Positions 1-9,878 of a stretch of DNA of 64,000 nt are shown piece by piece. Location of the stretch: positions 45,922,494 through 45,986,493 of the forward strand of contig NC_053045.1 of assembly GCF_003473485.1 (NCBI RefSeq). Reading direction: 5' to 3'. This DNA comes from Medicago truncatula. Its lineage: Eukaryota > Streptophyta > Magnoliopsida > Fabales > Fabaceae. The notes under the pieces were generated by a model. The model did no database searches. It saw nothing but the letters and a program-made list of their open reading frames with translations, and was not told the DNA's origin. The translations under genes were made by a program, and so were the position numbers. Numbering within the stretch: position 1 is the stretch's first letter; the number at the start of each line of letters is the position of its first letter.

Positions 1-193
1 CACAAACCCCTATAACTCACGCCATGTTAAAAATTACTGCTGCTAATTTTATATGCTTTGCAATATTAAAATCTCTGCTTATCTCCTCTACCATTTTCCT
101 TCCGAATAAAATAATTGCTTGATATTCTGGAAGCTGCTAAGTATATTGCATTGATAGTTAATACACATATGGGGTGGGGGGGGGGGGGGGGGG

Positions 194-353
194 TCAGGTA
201 GCTCAACTGGTTTGAGCTAAGGGTTAAGGAGTTGGAGGTCCAAGGTTCAAACCCGGACGAAGGAGTAAATATTAATCTAACAACTGATTACTAACATTTT
301 CAGTACCAGAGGTTGGTAGCAACAGAAGATTCTCACCGAGAAATTTTTAAACA
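194..353 (+). mobile_element. tRNA-derived SINE in intron 3 of the methyltransferase gene
   Basis: A polymerase III box A-like stretch (TAGCTCAACTGG, 199-210) and a box B-like stretch (GGTTCAAACCC, about 243-253) stand about 35 bp apart, followed by about 100 bp of body and an A-rich end (aaacaaacaaaaaaa). This is the build of a plant tRNA-derived SINE. It lies directly after an 18-base G run (176-193) and is antisense to the host gene. No clear target duplication could be read. Confidence 0.7.
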
Positions 354-1105
354 AACAAAAAAAGCTTTTGAGAATTCCCCACAATTAGTTTGAGCCCCAA
401 ACCAGGGTGTGCAGTAAAGAGATCATCAACCATAACAAGACTAGTTCCACTGCCACCAATAAAGTGCTATTATATGATAAAAAAAAAAAGTTTCAACCCA
501 CCACCTTCAACACAAATTGCTTCTAAAATTCATTATATTTCAGTTTTACAACCGCTGCAAATTAAATAGTAAGAAACATCTACATTTAGTTTATCTTCTC
601 TCCTTTGCAGTCACTCAAATATGGCAACTTACATCACCTTCAAATATAAACAGTTAACATTATCTCAGAAGAGAGAAATAACTTTTAGGATAGAATGTAT
701 CCTTGTTCAGTCTATGAACTGAAGCTTAACTTCTGTTAATTAGTCAGACTAGATAGCTCAACAAACCGAATCCGTTAGCTCTCTTTCTCTCTCAATCTCT
801 CAGACCTCGTTATATACAAACTCTAACAGTAAGCAAATATTCTTGGCATTGAAAATACTCAAAAGATAGATACTACATAAACTCTAGAATTATGGCAGTG
901 GCACCAATACCAACTACTCAAAATAAGCATCAATTGATTTTTATGCATAAAATGAAAAGGCTATTTTGATTATCTTTTAGAGAAAATGATTTTAAATAGC
1001 TCTTTCAACGTCTCCATCCATAATTATTGAACATCAAAATCACTTTTACTATAATCCGTTAAAAGCAGCCTAAAATATATGCACACAAAGGTAAATGTAA
1101 CAAAC

Positions 1106-1610
1106 CTCATTAAAGTGTCTTATTAATAGATTTTTGGTAACCCTACCAATGCCAGAACCACAATCTGAATTCAAGAATTCACAAATCAGTTAATATTCCA
1201 AGAATAATAAAAAATAAAAAATAAAGCGAAAAAAAGTACCAAGAGCAACGAGTGGTTGAGTTTTAGCATCGGCATTAAAACGTTCGGATAAGATAATCTT
1301 CAAGAAATCATCACTGCAAGTAATATCAGGTTCATTAACATCTGCATACCCTCCTAATACACCATCCACAGTTGCATTAACACCCTGCTCATACAAAAAA
1401 AAAAAAAAAAAAAGTTTAAAATGAGAAAAGTGATTATTCTTGAGGTTAATTGAATAAGAAAAAGTGATTATTGTGAATTAGTACCTCCCAGTAGGAGACA
1501 CCTTGGCGGTACCAGAGGGTTTTCTTGTTAGGGTCGCCGGTTTGTTCTTTCCACATCTCGTCGGCGGTTTTGTACTCGCGGCCATTGGAATCTGAGCCGC
1601 CGGCGTCCAT
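1106..1610 (-). CDS. Alpha-N-terminal protein methyltransferase (NTM1 type), 5' part only
   Basis: Three consecutive exons read on the minus strand: 1610-1485 (42 codons, phase 0), 1384-1240 (48 codons plus one base) and 1164-1106. All junctions are GT-AG and the phases fit (G|AT restores Asp). The spliced protein starts MDAGGSDSNGREYKTADEMW, passes YRQGVSYWEGV and VDGVLGGY, and reaches the SAM-binding motif I, DCGSGIGRVT. This matches the plant homologue of yeast Tae1/human NTMT1 (Arabidopsis At5g44450 as I recall it), which methylates the alpha-amino group of proteins with an X-Pro-Lys start. The last visible residues are RHFNE, just before the expected VDLLEP block. That exon is not seen in bases 1-1105, so intron 3 is over 1 kb and the gene runs off the left edge. 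I chose the ATG at 1610 because it matches the family start; an upstream in-frame extension is probably 5' UTR. Confidence 0.9.
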
Positions 1611-2840
1611 GAAGGCTGTTGTTTTGTGGATTTTTGAGGGGAAAGTGGAGACAGAGATTTTGTAAGTACAGTGACAAGGAAGTGGAACCCAACAACAACA
1701 CAACATAACTCAAAGTTAACAACAAAAATAAAATTATTCCTCTACAAAAATATTTCTATTATGTGAATTAAAATGTTTTTCTTTTTACTTTAAAATGTGT
1801 TTTTGGACCAGAAAAAAATTAAAATGGTTTTTTCTCAACCTTCTAGGTATTAATTAGGTATTAATAATTTAATAATTTGAAATTTATTTTGTTTTATACA
1901 AACAAGAGTGAAAGACATGTCATTCTAGACTAATTAAACTTCAAAAAATAAAATGTAAGCTCACTCCATCAAAATAGGTTATTATTTTTGCGAATTCATA
2001 AGTTTTGTTTTCCAAACCATAAATTATCATTCAAATAATTTATTTATTCACGTTGATTTAATATCATTGTCAATTTACTATTTGTCTATGAAATTTGGAC
2101 TATTCAATGGTGATTGTTCTACGATCCCCTCAGTCAGCTCAAAAACCCTTCAAATTTATTGGACTTTAATCCCGATCACCCAAACCTATTAAAAAATATG
2201 AATTGATTAGTGTTTTTTTGCATCGGACCATAACTATTGATGACTTATTTCAAAGGTCGAACAATTTACATCGTACAAGATCAGAAAGAGGCGGCTCAAA
2301 GTCGTGCTACGACACAACAATGGTTGTTGACAATGTTCTTGATTGTTCTTCACCGACGAGGGCTGGTGTACCTTTAAATACACTCCAACACATAAATTAG
2401 TAAGGTCTCAAGGTGTTTTGAAGAATATCTAAGAATGAAAATTGTATTCCTGTATTTAAGGTAGGGGTGCTATATTTATAGTATTCCAATAAGTACAAGA
2501 ACATGCACATTTGACGATCATACCCTTATGGTTCGAGGACCAACCATCTGTTCAATTGCTTGAAGAGCTCAGATTGGCATCGAGCATCTTATTCGATGCT
2601 TTGCGGCCTTTTGCTGGCAGATGTAGTCTTTAAATGTTTCGGGTGTCTTACTTGGCCTTTGCTTTACTAAAGGATTTTGGACTAGAGAGTTGAGTCTCTT
2701 CCGGTCTAAAACATATTCCAAATATTGTTGTTTTTTATTACTATAATAATTATATGTGTATTGTTTTGAAGAGATCAAAAAGATTGGGCGAGCGGAAGCA
2801 ATGTTCTGTAGGTGTTGAAAGCGAAGGTGGTACACGCAAG
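1611..2840. other. Intergenic, no gene recognised
   Basis: AT-rich DNA upstream of the methyltransferase gene. Short open frames (2203-2400 plus, 2569-2835 minus) show no family motif, signal peptide or splice pattern that I recognise. The stretch 2360-2620 has a mixed composition that could come from an old transposon, but no ends were found. Confidence 0.5.
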
Positions 2841-2842
2841 CA

Positions 2843-3490
2843 TTCTGATACTATAAATAAGTTATTAAGTTTTTTTGTATAAATAAGTTATTTTGAATAA
2901 GCTGTTTTTGAAAATGAGGTCATATTAAGCTGGTTTGTATAAATAAGTTGTTTTGAATAAGCGATTTTTGGAAAGGAGGTCGTAATAAGCTGTTTTGTAT
3001 AAATAAGATGTTTTGAATAAGCGGTTTTTGAAAAAGAGATCGTATTAAGCTGTTTTGCATAAATAAGTTGTTTTTGAAAAAGAGATCGTAATAAGTTGTT
3101 TTGTATAAATAAGTTGTTTTGAACAAGTTGTTTTTTGAAAAGAGGTCGTAATAAGCTGTTTTGTATACATAAGCTGTTTGGATAAGTTGTCTTTGAAAAA
3201 AATATCGTATAAGCTGTTTTGAATAAGCTGTTTTTTTTAAAAGAGGTCATAATAAGTTGTTTTGTATAAATAAGCTGTTTTGAATAAGTTGTTTTTTAAA
3301 AAAAGATCGTAATAATTTGTTTTTCATAAGATAAGCTGATTTTTAAAAAGAGGCCGTAATAAGTTGTTTTGTATAAATAAGTTGTTTTTAAAAAGTGATT
3401 GTTATAAGCTTTTTTTTATAAATAAGTTGTTTTTTAAAAATAGATCGTAATAATTTGTTTTTCATGAGATAAGTTGTTTTGAATAAATTA
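2843..3490. repeat. Degenerate minisatellite, unit about 55-65 bp
   Basis: About ten imperfect head-to-tail copies of a unit containing AATAAGCTGTTTTGTATAA, AATAAGTTGTTTTGAATAA and a purine block such as GAAAAAGAGATCGTAATAAG. Unit length drifts because pieces of the unit are dropped. Open frames on the minus strand (2888-3250) are made only of this repeat and show the same period (QNSLLRPLF, QNNLLRSLF), so they are not taken as a gene. Confidence 0.9.
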
Positions 3491-3589
3491 GAAGTTAAAT
3501 TACGAAGTATAACAATGTATTGATTTTAAGAGGAAAAAGGGTAAAATAGTAAAATTATAACATAAGTCATCTATCTCCTTACCTTATTG

Positions 3590-4639
3590 GCTTTTTAACT
3601 CCCAAACAAGGGGAAGGTTTTCCCTCCTTTCTCTCTTCCCTCCCTTTCCTTCCCTTCCCCTCCTTAGGGTCCGTTTGGTTCGCGGGTTTTGAAGTGGAGG
3701 GGAGGGGAAGGGAGGAAATATTTTAAAAATTTTGTGTTTGGTTCAATTTTTAGAAGGGGAGGGGAGGGAGAGGAAGGGGAGCAAAATCCCTCATAAGTTC
3801 ATTTATTGCTCCCCCTCAAATTGGAGTTTTTTGGAGGGGAGGAGAGGGAAAGAGAGATGAGTTAATGCAATTTTAATTACATTGACATAATTATCCTCAT
3901 GTTTATTTTTAAATGACAAAACCGTTCTTATTAAAAATTTAAGTGTTTTCAACGTATTGTTTATTACCATATTTTTTGTAACATGCCAATGTAATTTTTT
4001 ATTTTTTTTTATCGTGAACTGCATATTCTTGTCTTCTAATTTTTTTTTATGTGAATTCACTTTTTTGACTAACGTTGCTTTTATTTTTTTTATTTTGATA
4101 TATTTATTTTATAGTTTTTAATTGTATTATATTAAAACATAATTAATAAAATTTGTAGAAGATTTTTTTATAAATATATTTTAAAAATAATTTCTAACAA
4201 TAAATTTTTATAAATATTTTTATATTGTACTATATTATTTTAGAAGTGCTCTAATATTTATGAATACCTAATATTTTATTAGAACTTTTGTGTTTGATTA
4301 TTTATGGAGTTTTTGGTTACGAGTTTTTATATTTAAATTTTTATGAAGTGAATAATATAAAAATCATGATATTGTTTTAAGGTTAGAAGGATAAAAAAGT
4401 AATTTGGTTTTAAAATCTCTCCCCTCCCTTTATGAACCAAACACATATTTAATTAAAATTCATTCCCTCCCCTTCCCTCCCATCATTTGAACCAAACATA
4501 TATTTAATTGATATATCTCCCCTTCCCTTTCCTCCCTTTCCCTCCCCTCCATTAAAACCCCTCCCCTCCCCTTCCCTCCGTTGAACCAAACAGACCCCCT
4601 TTCCTTTCCTTCCTCTCAAAACTCGCAAACAAAGCCTTA
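3590..4639. mobile_element. Purine/pyrimidine-rich MITE, possibly nested
   Basis: Terminal inverted sequences are visible: GGGTCCGTTTGGTTCGCGGG at 3667 and, at the other side, GAACCAAACAGACCCC near 4592-4607, followed by a second end ACTCGCAAACAAAGCC (4621-4636). TTA flanks both outer ends (3664-3666 and 4637-4639), as for PIF/Harbinger elements. The ends carry long GGGGAGGGGAGGGAGG-type tracts and the middle is AT-rich with no coding capacity. Two overlapping sets of ends suggest one element inside another. Exact borders are uncertain. Confidence 0.6.
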
Positions 4640-5262
4640 GGGAAAATCAGTTTCTATATATGTGTTTTGGATTTGATATATCTAAAATGTGTGTTTGTTT
4701 TTTTGCATCGTTTAGTAGTTTCTTTCATATGTTGAAGAAGATATAGCTGGATTACCGGTAGTTTCTTGGGAAGCAAGTAAGAAAGAAACAATAATGAATT
4801 GATTAAATTTGATCATGAAAATCGTTGACTCTATTCACTCGTTTCTTTTTTTCACTATCTTGAATCAATGGTGTAAATTGGGAAAACATATTTTCGAATC
4901 TTGTAGTAAGTCTCATGTGTGCAGTCATGGAAATTGAACCACAATGTTCAAATGGTTTTAATTGATACAATGATACATACACATCTTTATAGATCATAAA
5001 ACAAGAAGATATAAAATCAACTTGCATGAAAAAAGTATCACACCTTATGACTAAATCAATAAAGACTGTGTTTGTGAGTCTTATCTAGAATTTGGTTAGA
5101 ATTTAATATATTTTGTAACGATCACGATTTGATGAGTTTATGCACATTAGTAGTGTTTTTATTTTGCAACGAACAAGATTTTACTTGCTTATTGGGTTTT
5201 GTGGTGTAAGGTACCACTTTTTTGTTGCATAATACAGGAATGAAGAAATACATGACTAACCC
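4640..5262 (+). repeat. Orphan copy of the POLD4-like gene's 3' flank
   Basis: This stretch closely matches 9976-10694, the downstream flank of the shortened POLD4 gene. Shared blocks include GCATCGTTTAGTAGTTTC, ATGTTCAAATGGTTTTAATT, AACGATCACGATTTGATGAG and TGTGGTGTAAGGTACCAC. About 90 bp present in the other copy (roughly 9985-10070) is missing here. No POLD4 coding sequence precedes it; the MITE at 3590-4639 abuts it instead. It is part of a local duplication, not a gene. Confidence 0.85.
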
Positions 5263-5495
5263 TGATGCACAGGTTTTGTATAATTTTGTATATAAGTATT
5301 AAATTGACTGTATTTTTACTTGCAGAGATACATTCAGTATTATGCTATGAAAGGACGGCAAAAAGCAACAACTAAACCAATAAAAATGAAAAGGAATTGG
5401 TATGTGGTAATTGAAAGGAAAAAAAATCAAAATGAACTTTTATGTGGTAACTGAAATAAAAAATAATGTAAAAAAAAACTGTCATAAAAAAAAAA

Positions 5496-6016
5496 GGTTA
5501 AATATGTCTTTGGTCCCTACATTTTACGCAATTTTGAGAATAGTCCTTACATTTCAATAAAAAATTTTAAAATCCCTACATTTTTCCTTCGTTAGTGCAA
5601 TTGGTCTCTGCCGTCACTGCCATGTTGATGAAACACAAGCCATCATAACAAGTTCAACCCCACCCCACCAAATCTCCACCACATCACCTTCCACACCTGC
5701 AACAACAAGCACTTTCAACGATAACATCATCGCTTTCGGCCTCCAAATCTTCCCCACTAAACCAACATATTTCACTGGAAATGTAACAAACACCGGCGAT
5801 CTGCATCTACGACACTGCGGAGAAAGATCGTGGTGAAGTTCCCCGTCGTTTTCCTGCGAGATTGAACCGCCAACATTGACATCACGTTAGAAATTTGACA
5901 ACAGGGACTATTTACGCTAACGGAGGAAAAATGTAGGGATTTTAAAAACATTTATTGAAATGTAGGGACTATTCTCAAAATTGCGTAAAATGTAGGAACC
6001 AAAAACATATTTAACC
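5496..6016. mobile_element. Legume MITE with about 65-bp TIRs and a GC-richer core
   Basis: The left end starts GGTTAAATATGTCTTTGGTC and continues through ACGCAATTTTGAGAATAGTC; the right end is its reverse complement, finishing ACCAAAAACATATTTAACC. TIRs are about 65 bp. A-runs flank both sides. The core (about 5600-5890) is GC-richer than anything around it and carries a short open reading in one frame (for example DNIIAFGLQIFPTKP), so it may be a captured host gene fragment. I do not recognise the donor. Confidence 0.85.
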
Positions 6017-6027
6017 CTAAAAAAAAA

Positions 6028-6490
6028 GGTTAAATATGTTTTTGGTCCCTATAAATATATCGATTTTTCATTTTAGTCCCTCTAAAATTTCCTTCAACTT
6101 TTAGTCCCTCAAATATTTTCCATATTCACATTTGGTCCCCCCTTTAAAGTAAACTCATATTTTTGAATAAAATTTTGCAGAAAAATTCATAATATTATAA
6201 AAATCTCTCCCAAAAAAATAATTTTTTTTTAACAACACATGATTTTAATATGAATTTTTATATTTTTGACGGTTAATAATTCATATTTAATTTATGTTTT
6301 GTTAAAAAATTCTAATATTTTTGGGGAAAGATTTTTGGAATATTCTACATATTTCATTAAAAAAGTTACTAAAAAATAGGGAACAAAAGTAGTGATTGAA
6401 AATTTTATAAAGACTAAAAGTTGAAAGAAAATTTTAGAAAATCTAAAACGAAAAATTTAAATATTTATATAGACCAAAAACATATTTAAC
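6028..6490. mobile_element. Second MITE of the same terminal family
   Basis: Starts GGTTAAATATGTTTTTGGTC and ends GACCAAAAACATATTTAAC, only 11 bp after the previous element and separated from it by an A-run. Outer ends match the first element but the interior is different: AT-rich, with several TTTAGTCCCTC-like blocks. No coding content. Confidence 0.8.
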
Positions 6491-6794
6491 AAAAAAATCA
6501 CTAATAATGAAAAAAAACTGCTACCCGACAAGGAACTGCTATGGTATTAGTGGCTTAAAAGGTTTTGTTACCGTGTACTATCTAATATCTATTTTGAAAG
6601 CAATAATATTTCAACTAAAATAGAAGTGACTTGGTGGTTAAAGTTATGAAATGTTGTCATATGATATTTGGTACTATTCCTTCCAAACAACTTTTTTTTC
6701 ATAAAAATTCAATTAGAACCGCCAAAACAGGCGGAATTAATATTGGGGCAAACTTATTAAAATCTTTATTATAATAAAGATATGTCCTATAATT

Positions 6795-7485
6795 AAGTCA
6801 GATTTGATTCAAATACATTTTACTTTGTGTATGTTTTATGTCTTAATGTTTGACCAAATAAATTTAATATAATAAAGATAAAGGTATGTACTGTAATTAT
6901 GTTTTATTATAATAGAGATATGCCGTATAGTTTAGTAAGATTTGAATCAAATAGTAACTCCCTCCCTAATTATAAGACCCTTTTGAGAATTTTTTTTGTT
7001 CCTTTTTATAAGACCCCTTTGCTATTTCCAACTACATTAATTATTTCTTTACATACATGCCCCTATTTATTATACATCTTTTTCTTCAATCACCAATAAA
7101 TAACATGTTGAAAACATAAACCAATCCTCTTTCTTAAAGGATAAAATTGTAAAAACAATAGTAATTACAAAAATATTTAATATAAATATCCACTATCTTA
7201 ATTCCAGTTATTTTTCCAAAAGGGTCATATAATTAGGGATGGAGGTAGTACATTTTATTTTGTGTGTTTTATGTCTTAATGTTTGACCAAATAAATTTAA
7301 TATAATAAAGATAAAGGTATTATGTACTATAATTATGTAAGATTTGAGTCAAATACATTTTATTTTGTGTATGTTTTATACTACCTCCGTTCCTTTTTAA
7401 TTGTCACTTTTTGATATTTTACATAAACCAAAACACTCAATAAATGTTACTTTTTCCAATACTTTTTATCTTAATGTTTGACCAA
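6795..7485. repeat. Roughly 110-bp tandem repeat interrupted by two TA-flanked MITEs
   Basis: The unit (AGATTTGATTCAAATACATT, GTATGTTTTATGTCTTAATG, TTTGACCAAATAAATTTAAT, AATAAAGATAAAGGTATG) occurs at about 6800-6900, again at 7250-7345, and a third time in part around 7345-7485. The junction of units 1 and 2 is split by the MITE at 6957-7248. Unit 3 is split near 7380-7465 by another short element starting CTACCTCCGTTCC. Confidence 0.75.
6957..7248. mobile_element. Stowaway-like MITE
   Basis: Inverted ends ACTCCCTCCCTAATTATAAG at the left and, reverse-complemented, CTACCTCCATCCCTAATTAT at the right, both running into GACCCTTTT. TA flanks each side (6955-6956 and 7249-7250). These features fit the Tc1/mariner-type Stowaway group. 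Non-coding, 292 bp. Confidence 0.8.
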
Positions 7486-7766
7486 ATACATTTGACTTTT
7501 TAGAAATTTTTTATAACAATTTGATTTTTTTTTTAGCAATGTGATATATATAGAATATTATTTAAATGGGATGGTTGTACGAATTAATTTAATTACACAA
7601 GACTTTGAATCTATTTAAATTTACATTTAGTTGACTAAGTATTTGAATGTTTTCTTTAAAAAAAATTTATTATCGGAGATCTCAAGCTAATATCACTAGG
7701 TCAACCCAAATATTTAAAATATTATTACATTTATGAAGTTTTATGTATTTTTTCCTCAAAATCTTC

Positions 7767-7774
7767 TATAAATA
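7767..7774 (+). promoter_or_regulatory. TATA box of the S-protein homologue gene
   Basis: TATAAATA lies 80 bp before the chosen ATG at 7847. An upstream in-frame ATG at 7778 is only 4 bases beyond the TATA box, so it would sit before the likely transcription start. This decides for the downstream start. Confidence 0.65.
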
Positions 7775-7846
7775 CATATGTTTTTTCTTCCTACATATAT
7801 CCAATATTATTCACTTCCAAAGAAAAGATTAATAACCAAAGGTGCA

Positions 7847-8230
7847 ATGTCTCTATTTATCCAAAAAATTATTTTGCTATGTGCGTTGATTTTGTTATCA
7901 CTGCACAATATTCATGGAATACATGTGAATATTCATAACTCTTTGGAAGGAAGTTTGGACTTAATTGTTCATTGCAAAACTATGGATGATGATTTCGGAG
8001 TCCATCCTCTGCATCCTGGTGATAACTATGGTTTCAGTTTCAATGAGAAAGTTCTTTTCGACAGCCCTTGCTCCTTTGGATGGAATGGTGAGACACATAG
8101 TTTTAATATTTACCATGCCAGTAATTTACGTAAAAGTAATTGCGATGATTGCAATTGGAATATATTCAAGTCAGGACCATGTAGAATTCAACAACATGGG
8201 GATCCTATATGCTTTCCGTTTGATAACTGA
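7847..8230 (+). CDS. Secreted S-protein homologue (plant self-incompatibility S1 family)
   Basis: 127 residues, single exon. A hydrophobic signal peptide (about residues 1-24, MSLFIQKIILLCALILLSLH..) is followed by the S1 fold sequence: IHVNIHNSLEG, LIVHCKTMDDD, the GVHPLHPGDNYGFSF block, SPCSFGWNGETHSFNIY, and a Cys-rich end GPCRIQQHGDPICFPF. Four Cys match the usual S1 pattern; the extra pair in CDDC is less usual. Length (about 120-150) and lack of introns are typical. Founding members are the pollen-rejection ligands of Papaver, but most SPH genes in other plants have no known role, and legumes do not use the poppy system. I therefore call only the family: a small secreted, probably disulphide-bonded protein. 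A polyadenylation-like AATAAA occurs about 25 bp after the stop. Start chosen at the second in-frame ATG because the first lies too close to the TATA box. Confidence 0.85.
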   Translation: MSLFIQKIILLCALILLSLHNIHGIHVNIHNSLEGSLDLIVHCKTMDDDFGVHPLHPGDNYGFSFNEKVLFDSPCSFGWNGETHSFNIYHASNLRKSNCDDCNWNIFKSGPCRIQQHGDPICFPFDN

Positions 8231-8299
8231 TCGATAATACATCTTTTTCATTTTAATAAATATTGTTTTCAAGGTGTAGAGAACTATTATCTCAAATAA

Positions 8300-9480
8300 A
8301 ACTTATATGCATCTCTATTGTTTATCTTCAATCTTGTTTGTGTGTTGATTTTCACTTATGAAGAAAACTAATTGAAAAGGAAATAAAAAGTCACTGGAAA
8401 AGTAATAAACATACTATCAAGCTAAAAATAAGAGCAGAGGCATCAAGGTGAGGGAAAAATAGTGATGCTATCTAAGAGTAGCACAACAAAAAGTTTCAAT
8501 ATCTGCACAATCTTGTTGTCGTTCATAGACTTATTAACACTCCACTCTAAAAATGGATCAGATCAAAGAGTTTTTAATGGAAACACAAAACAAGTAAGGA
8601 AGCATTGATCTCAAAACGATGCCATCGCAAGCAGCCAATCACTAAGATTCTACCGCATACCACCACCGTCTTCTGTTTTTCTCATCTTTATCTAACCATG
8701 TTCAAAACAAAGCATTTGATCACAATTGATTGGCAAACACATTGCCCTCAACGACACTGTTTCAGCAATGAAATCCAAATCAAACGACCACAATGCAAAC
8801 AGGCATGAACTCAACAATCGCCGCAACAGTCTCACCAATAATCAAACACAAAACGCAAAAAACTGCACAAAACAAAGCATAAATTAAGAATATCAAAAAG
8901 TGATTAATGAGAATCAAAACTAAAAAAAATTAAAAATTAAAACAAACCAGAGTTTTCAAGAGCCAAGTGATTATAGTGGTTGATTCGTTTAGACAAAGTT
9001 GATCTAATAGAAATTTACCGCATACCACTACTACGGCATAATGAGCCCTTAGTCCATTTTTGAAACAGAAATAATATTTGTACAACACCATTTTATGATT
9101 ACTTTTAGACAAGTCTCTCATACTCATATTGTTTTTTTACTCTCACTTTTTTTTTTTTTTTATCTATTGTTTTTAACTATTAAGAAAGAAAAAAAATATT
9201 AACTCAATAATTGTTTTTAACATTACTCTTTCCAAAAGTATCGATCTTTGTTTAGTATTACTAATTTTCATCGGACAATTCTTCAAGTTTAATCATATTT
9301 TCTTTATACACATATCTCAGCTGTCAAAAAACATTTTTTACATAAAATTAATATATTTCAGTTTTATAAAAAAAATCAATCAATTACAATGATAAAAAAA
9401 TGGTCAATTATTTATCCCACAAAAATGTAAAAAGGAAAATGATGATACAAATAATAAAATAAATAAACCAAGCTTGTGTG
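8300..9480. other. Intergenic, no gene recognised
   Basis: No convincing coding sequence. The phrase TTACCGCATACCACYAC-like occurs twice (about 8650 and 9017), hinting at a worn duplication. The rest is A/T runs and low-complexity DNA. Confidence 0.5.
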
Positions 9481-9590
9481 CTGTGTATGTCTATTTAAAG
9501 GTGGCTAGGTAAGTCACTTATCTACACCACTCGAGAGTTTCATTCAAACAGTTTTCAAAAAGGGAAAGGTTCAAGAAAGAGAGAGAGAAA

Positions 9591-9878
9591 ATGTCTTCAT
9601 CTGGAAATGTGAAAGAGAAAGAGAGTAAGAATATGTCTTCTTCTTCATCAGTTACTGGGAATGTGAATGGTGGGGTTACAGATGAACAAAACAACAGCGA
9701 GTCGGTGCTGCGACAATTCGACCTGAACATGGATTATGGGCCTAGCATTGGGCTGACGAGGCTGGAACGATGGGAGCGTGCAAAGAAGTGGGATATGAAT
9801 CCTCCGCAGGAAATTAAGGAACTGATCTTGAAGAGTGGTAATGATCAGCAAGAAGGCCTATGGAACAAACGCGTTTAG
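9591..9878 (+). CDS. Shortened DNA polymerase delta subunit 4 paralogue without PIP box
   Basis: 95 residues, one exon. Residues 30-95 (TDEQNNSESVLRQFDLNMDY.. PSIGLTRLERWERAKKWDMN.. NPPQEIKELI.. LWNKRV) match the conserved C-terminal domain of POLD4/Cdm1, the smallest, non-catalytic subunit of DNA polymerase delta. Compared with the intact gene at 17,748 it lacks the MKGFYKQKK motif (the likely PCNA-interacting PIP-like box) and the intron. Sequence corresponding to the old 3' splice site (GGGGTTACAG|ATGAACAA) is now read as coding, so the second half of exon 1 and nearly all of the intron were deleted as one block and the frame was kept. The N-terminus MSSSGNVKEKESKN-MSSSSSVTGN looks like a local duplication of the start. 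The TATTTAAAGG box (about 9492) and GA-rich leader match the intact gene's promoter. It could be a working subfunctional protein or a recent pseudogene with an open frame. Confidence 0.75.
   Translation: MSSSGNVKEKESKNMSSSSSVTGNVNGGVTDEQNNSESVLRQFDLNMDYGPSIGLTRLERWERAKKWDMNPPQEIKELILKSGNDQQEGLWNKRV

Noticed and set aside
194-260. Candidate tRNA gene on the plus strand (box A and box B present)
   Set aside because: No acceptor stem or cloverleaf closes around the boxes, and the sequence continues into a body and an A-rich tail as in a SINE.
300-480. Minus-strand reading GGSGTSLVMVDDLFTAHPG as a possible exon
   Set aside because: It lies in the intron next to the SINE, shows no match to the expected methyltransferase exon 4 (VDLLEP..) and has no clear splice borders.
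2888-3250. 120-codon minus-strand open frame
   Set aside because: Composed wholly of the minisatellite unit; repeated translation is a by-product of the repeat.
7778-7846. Upstream start for the S-protein homologue (MFFLPTYIQYYS..)
   Set aside because: The ATG is only 4 bp after the TATA box and the extension would bury the signal peptide.
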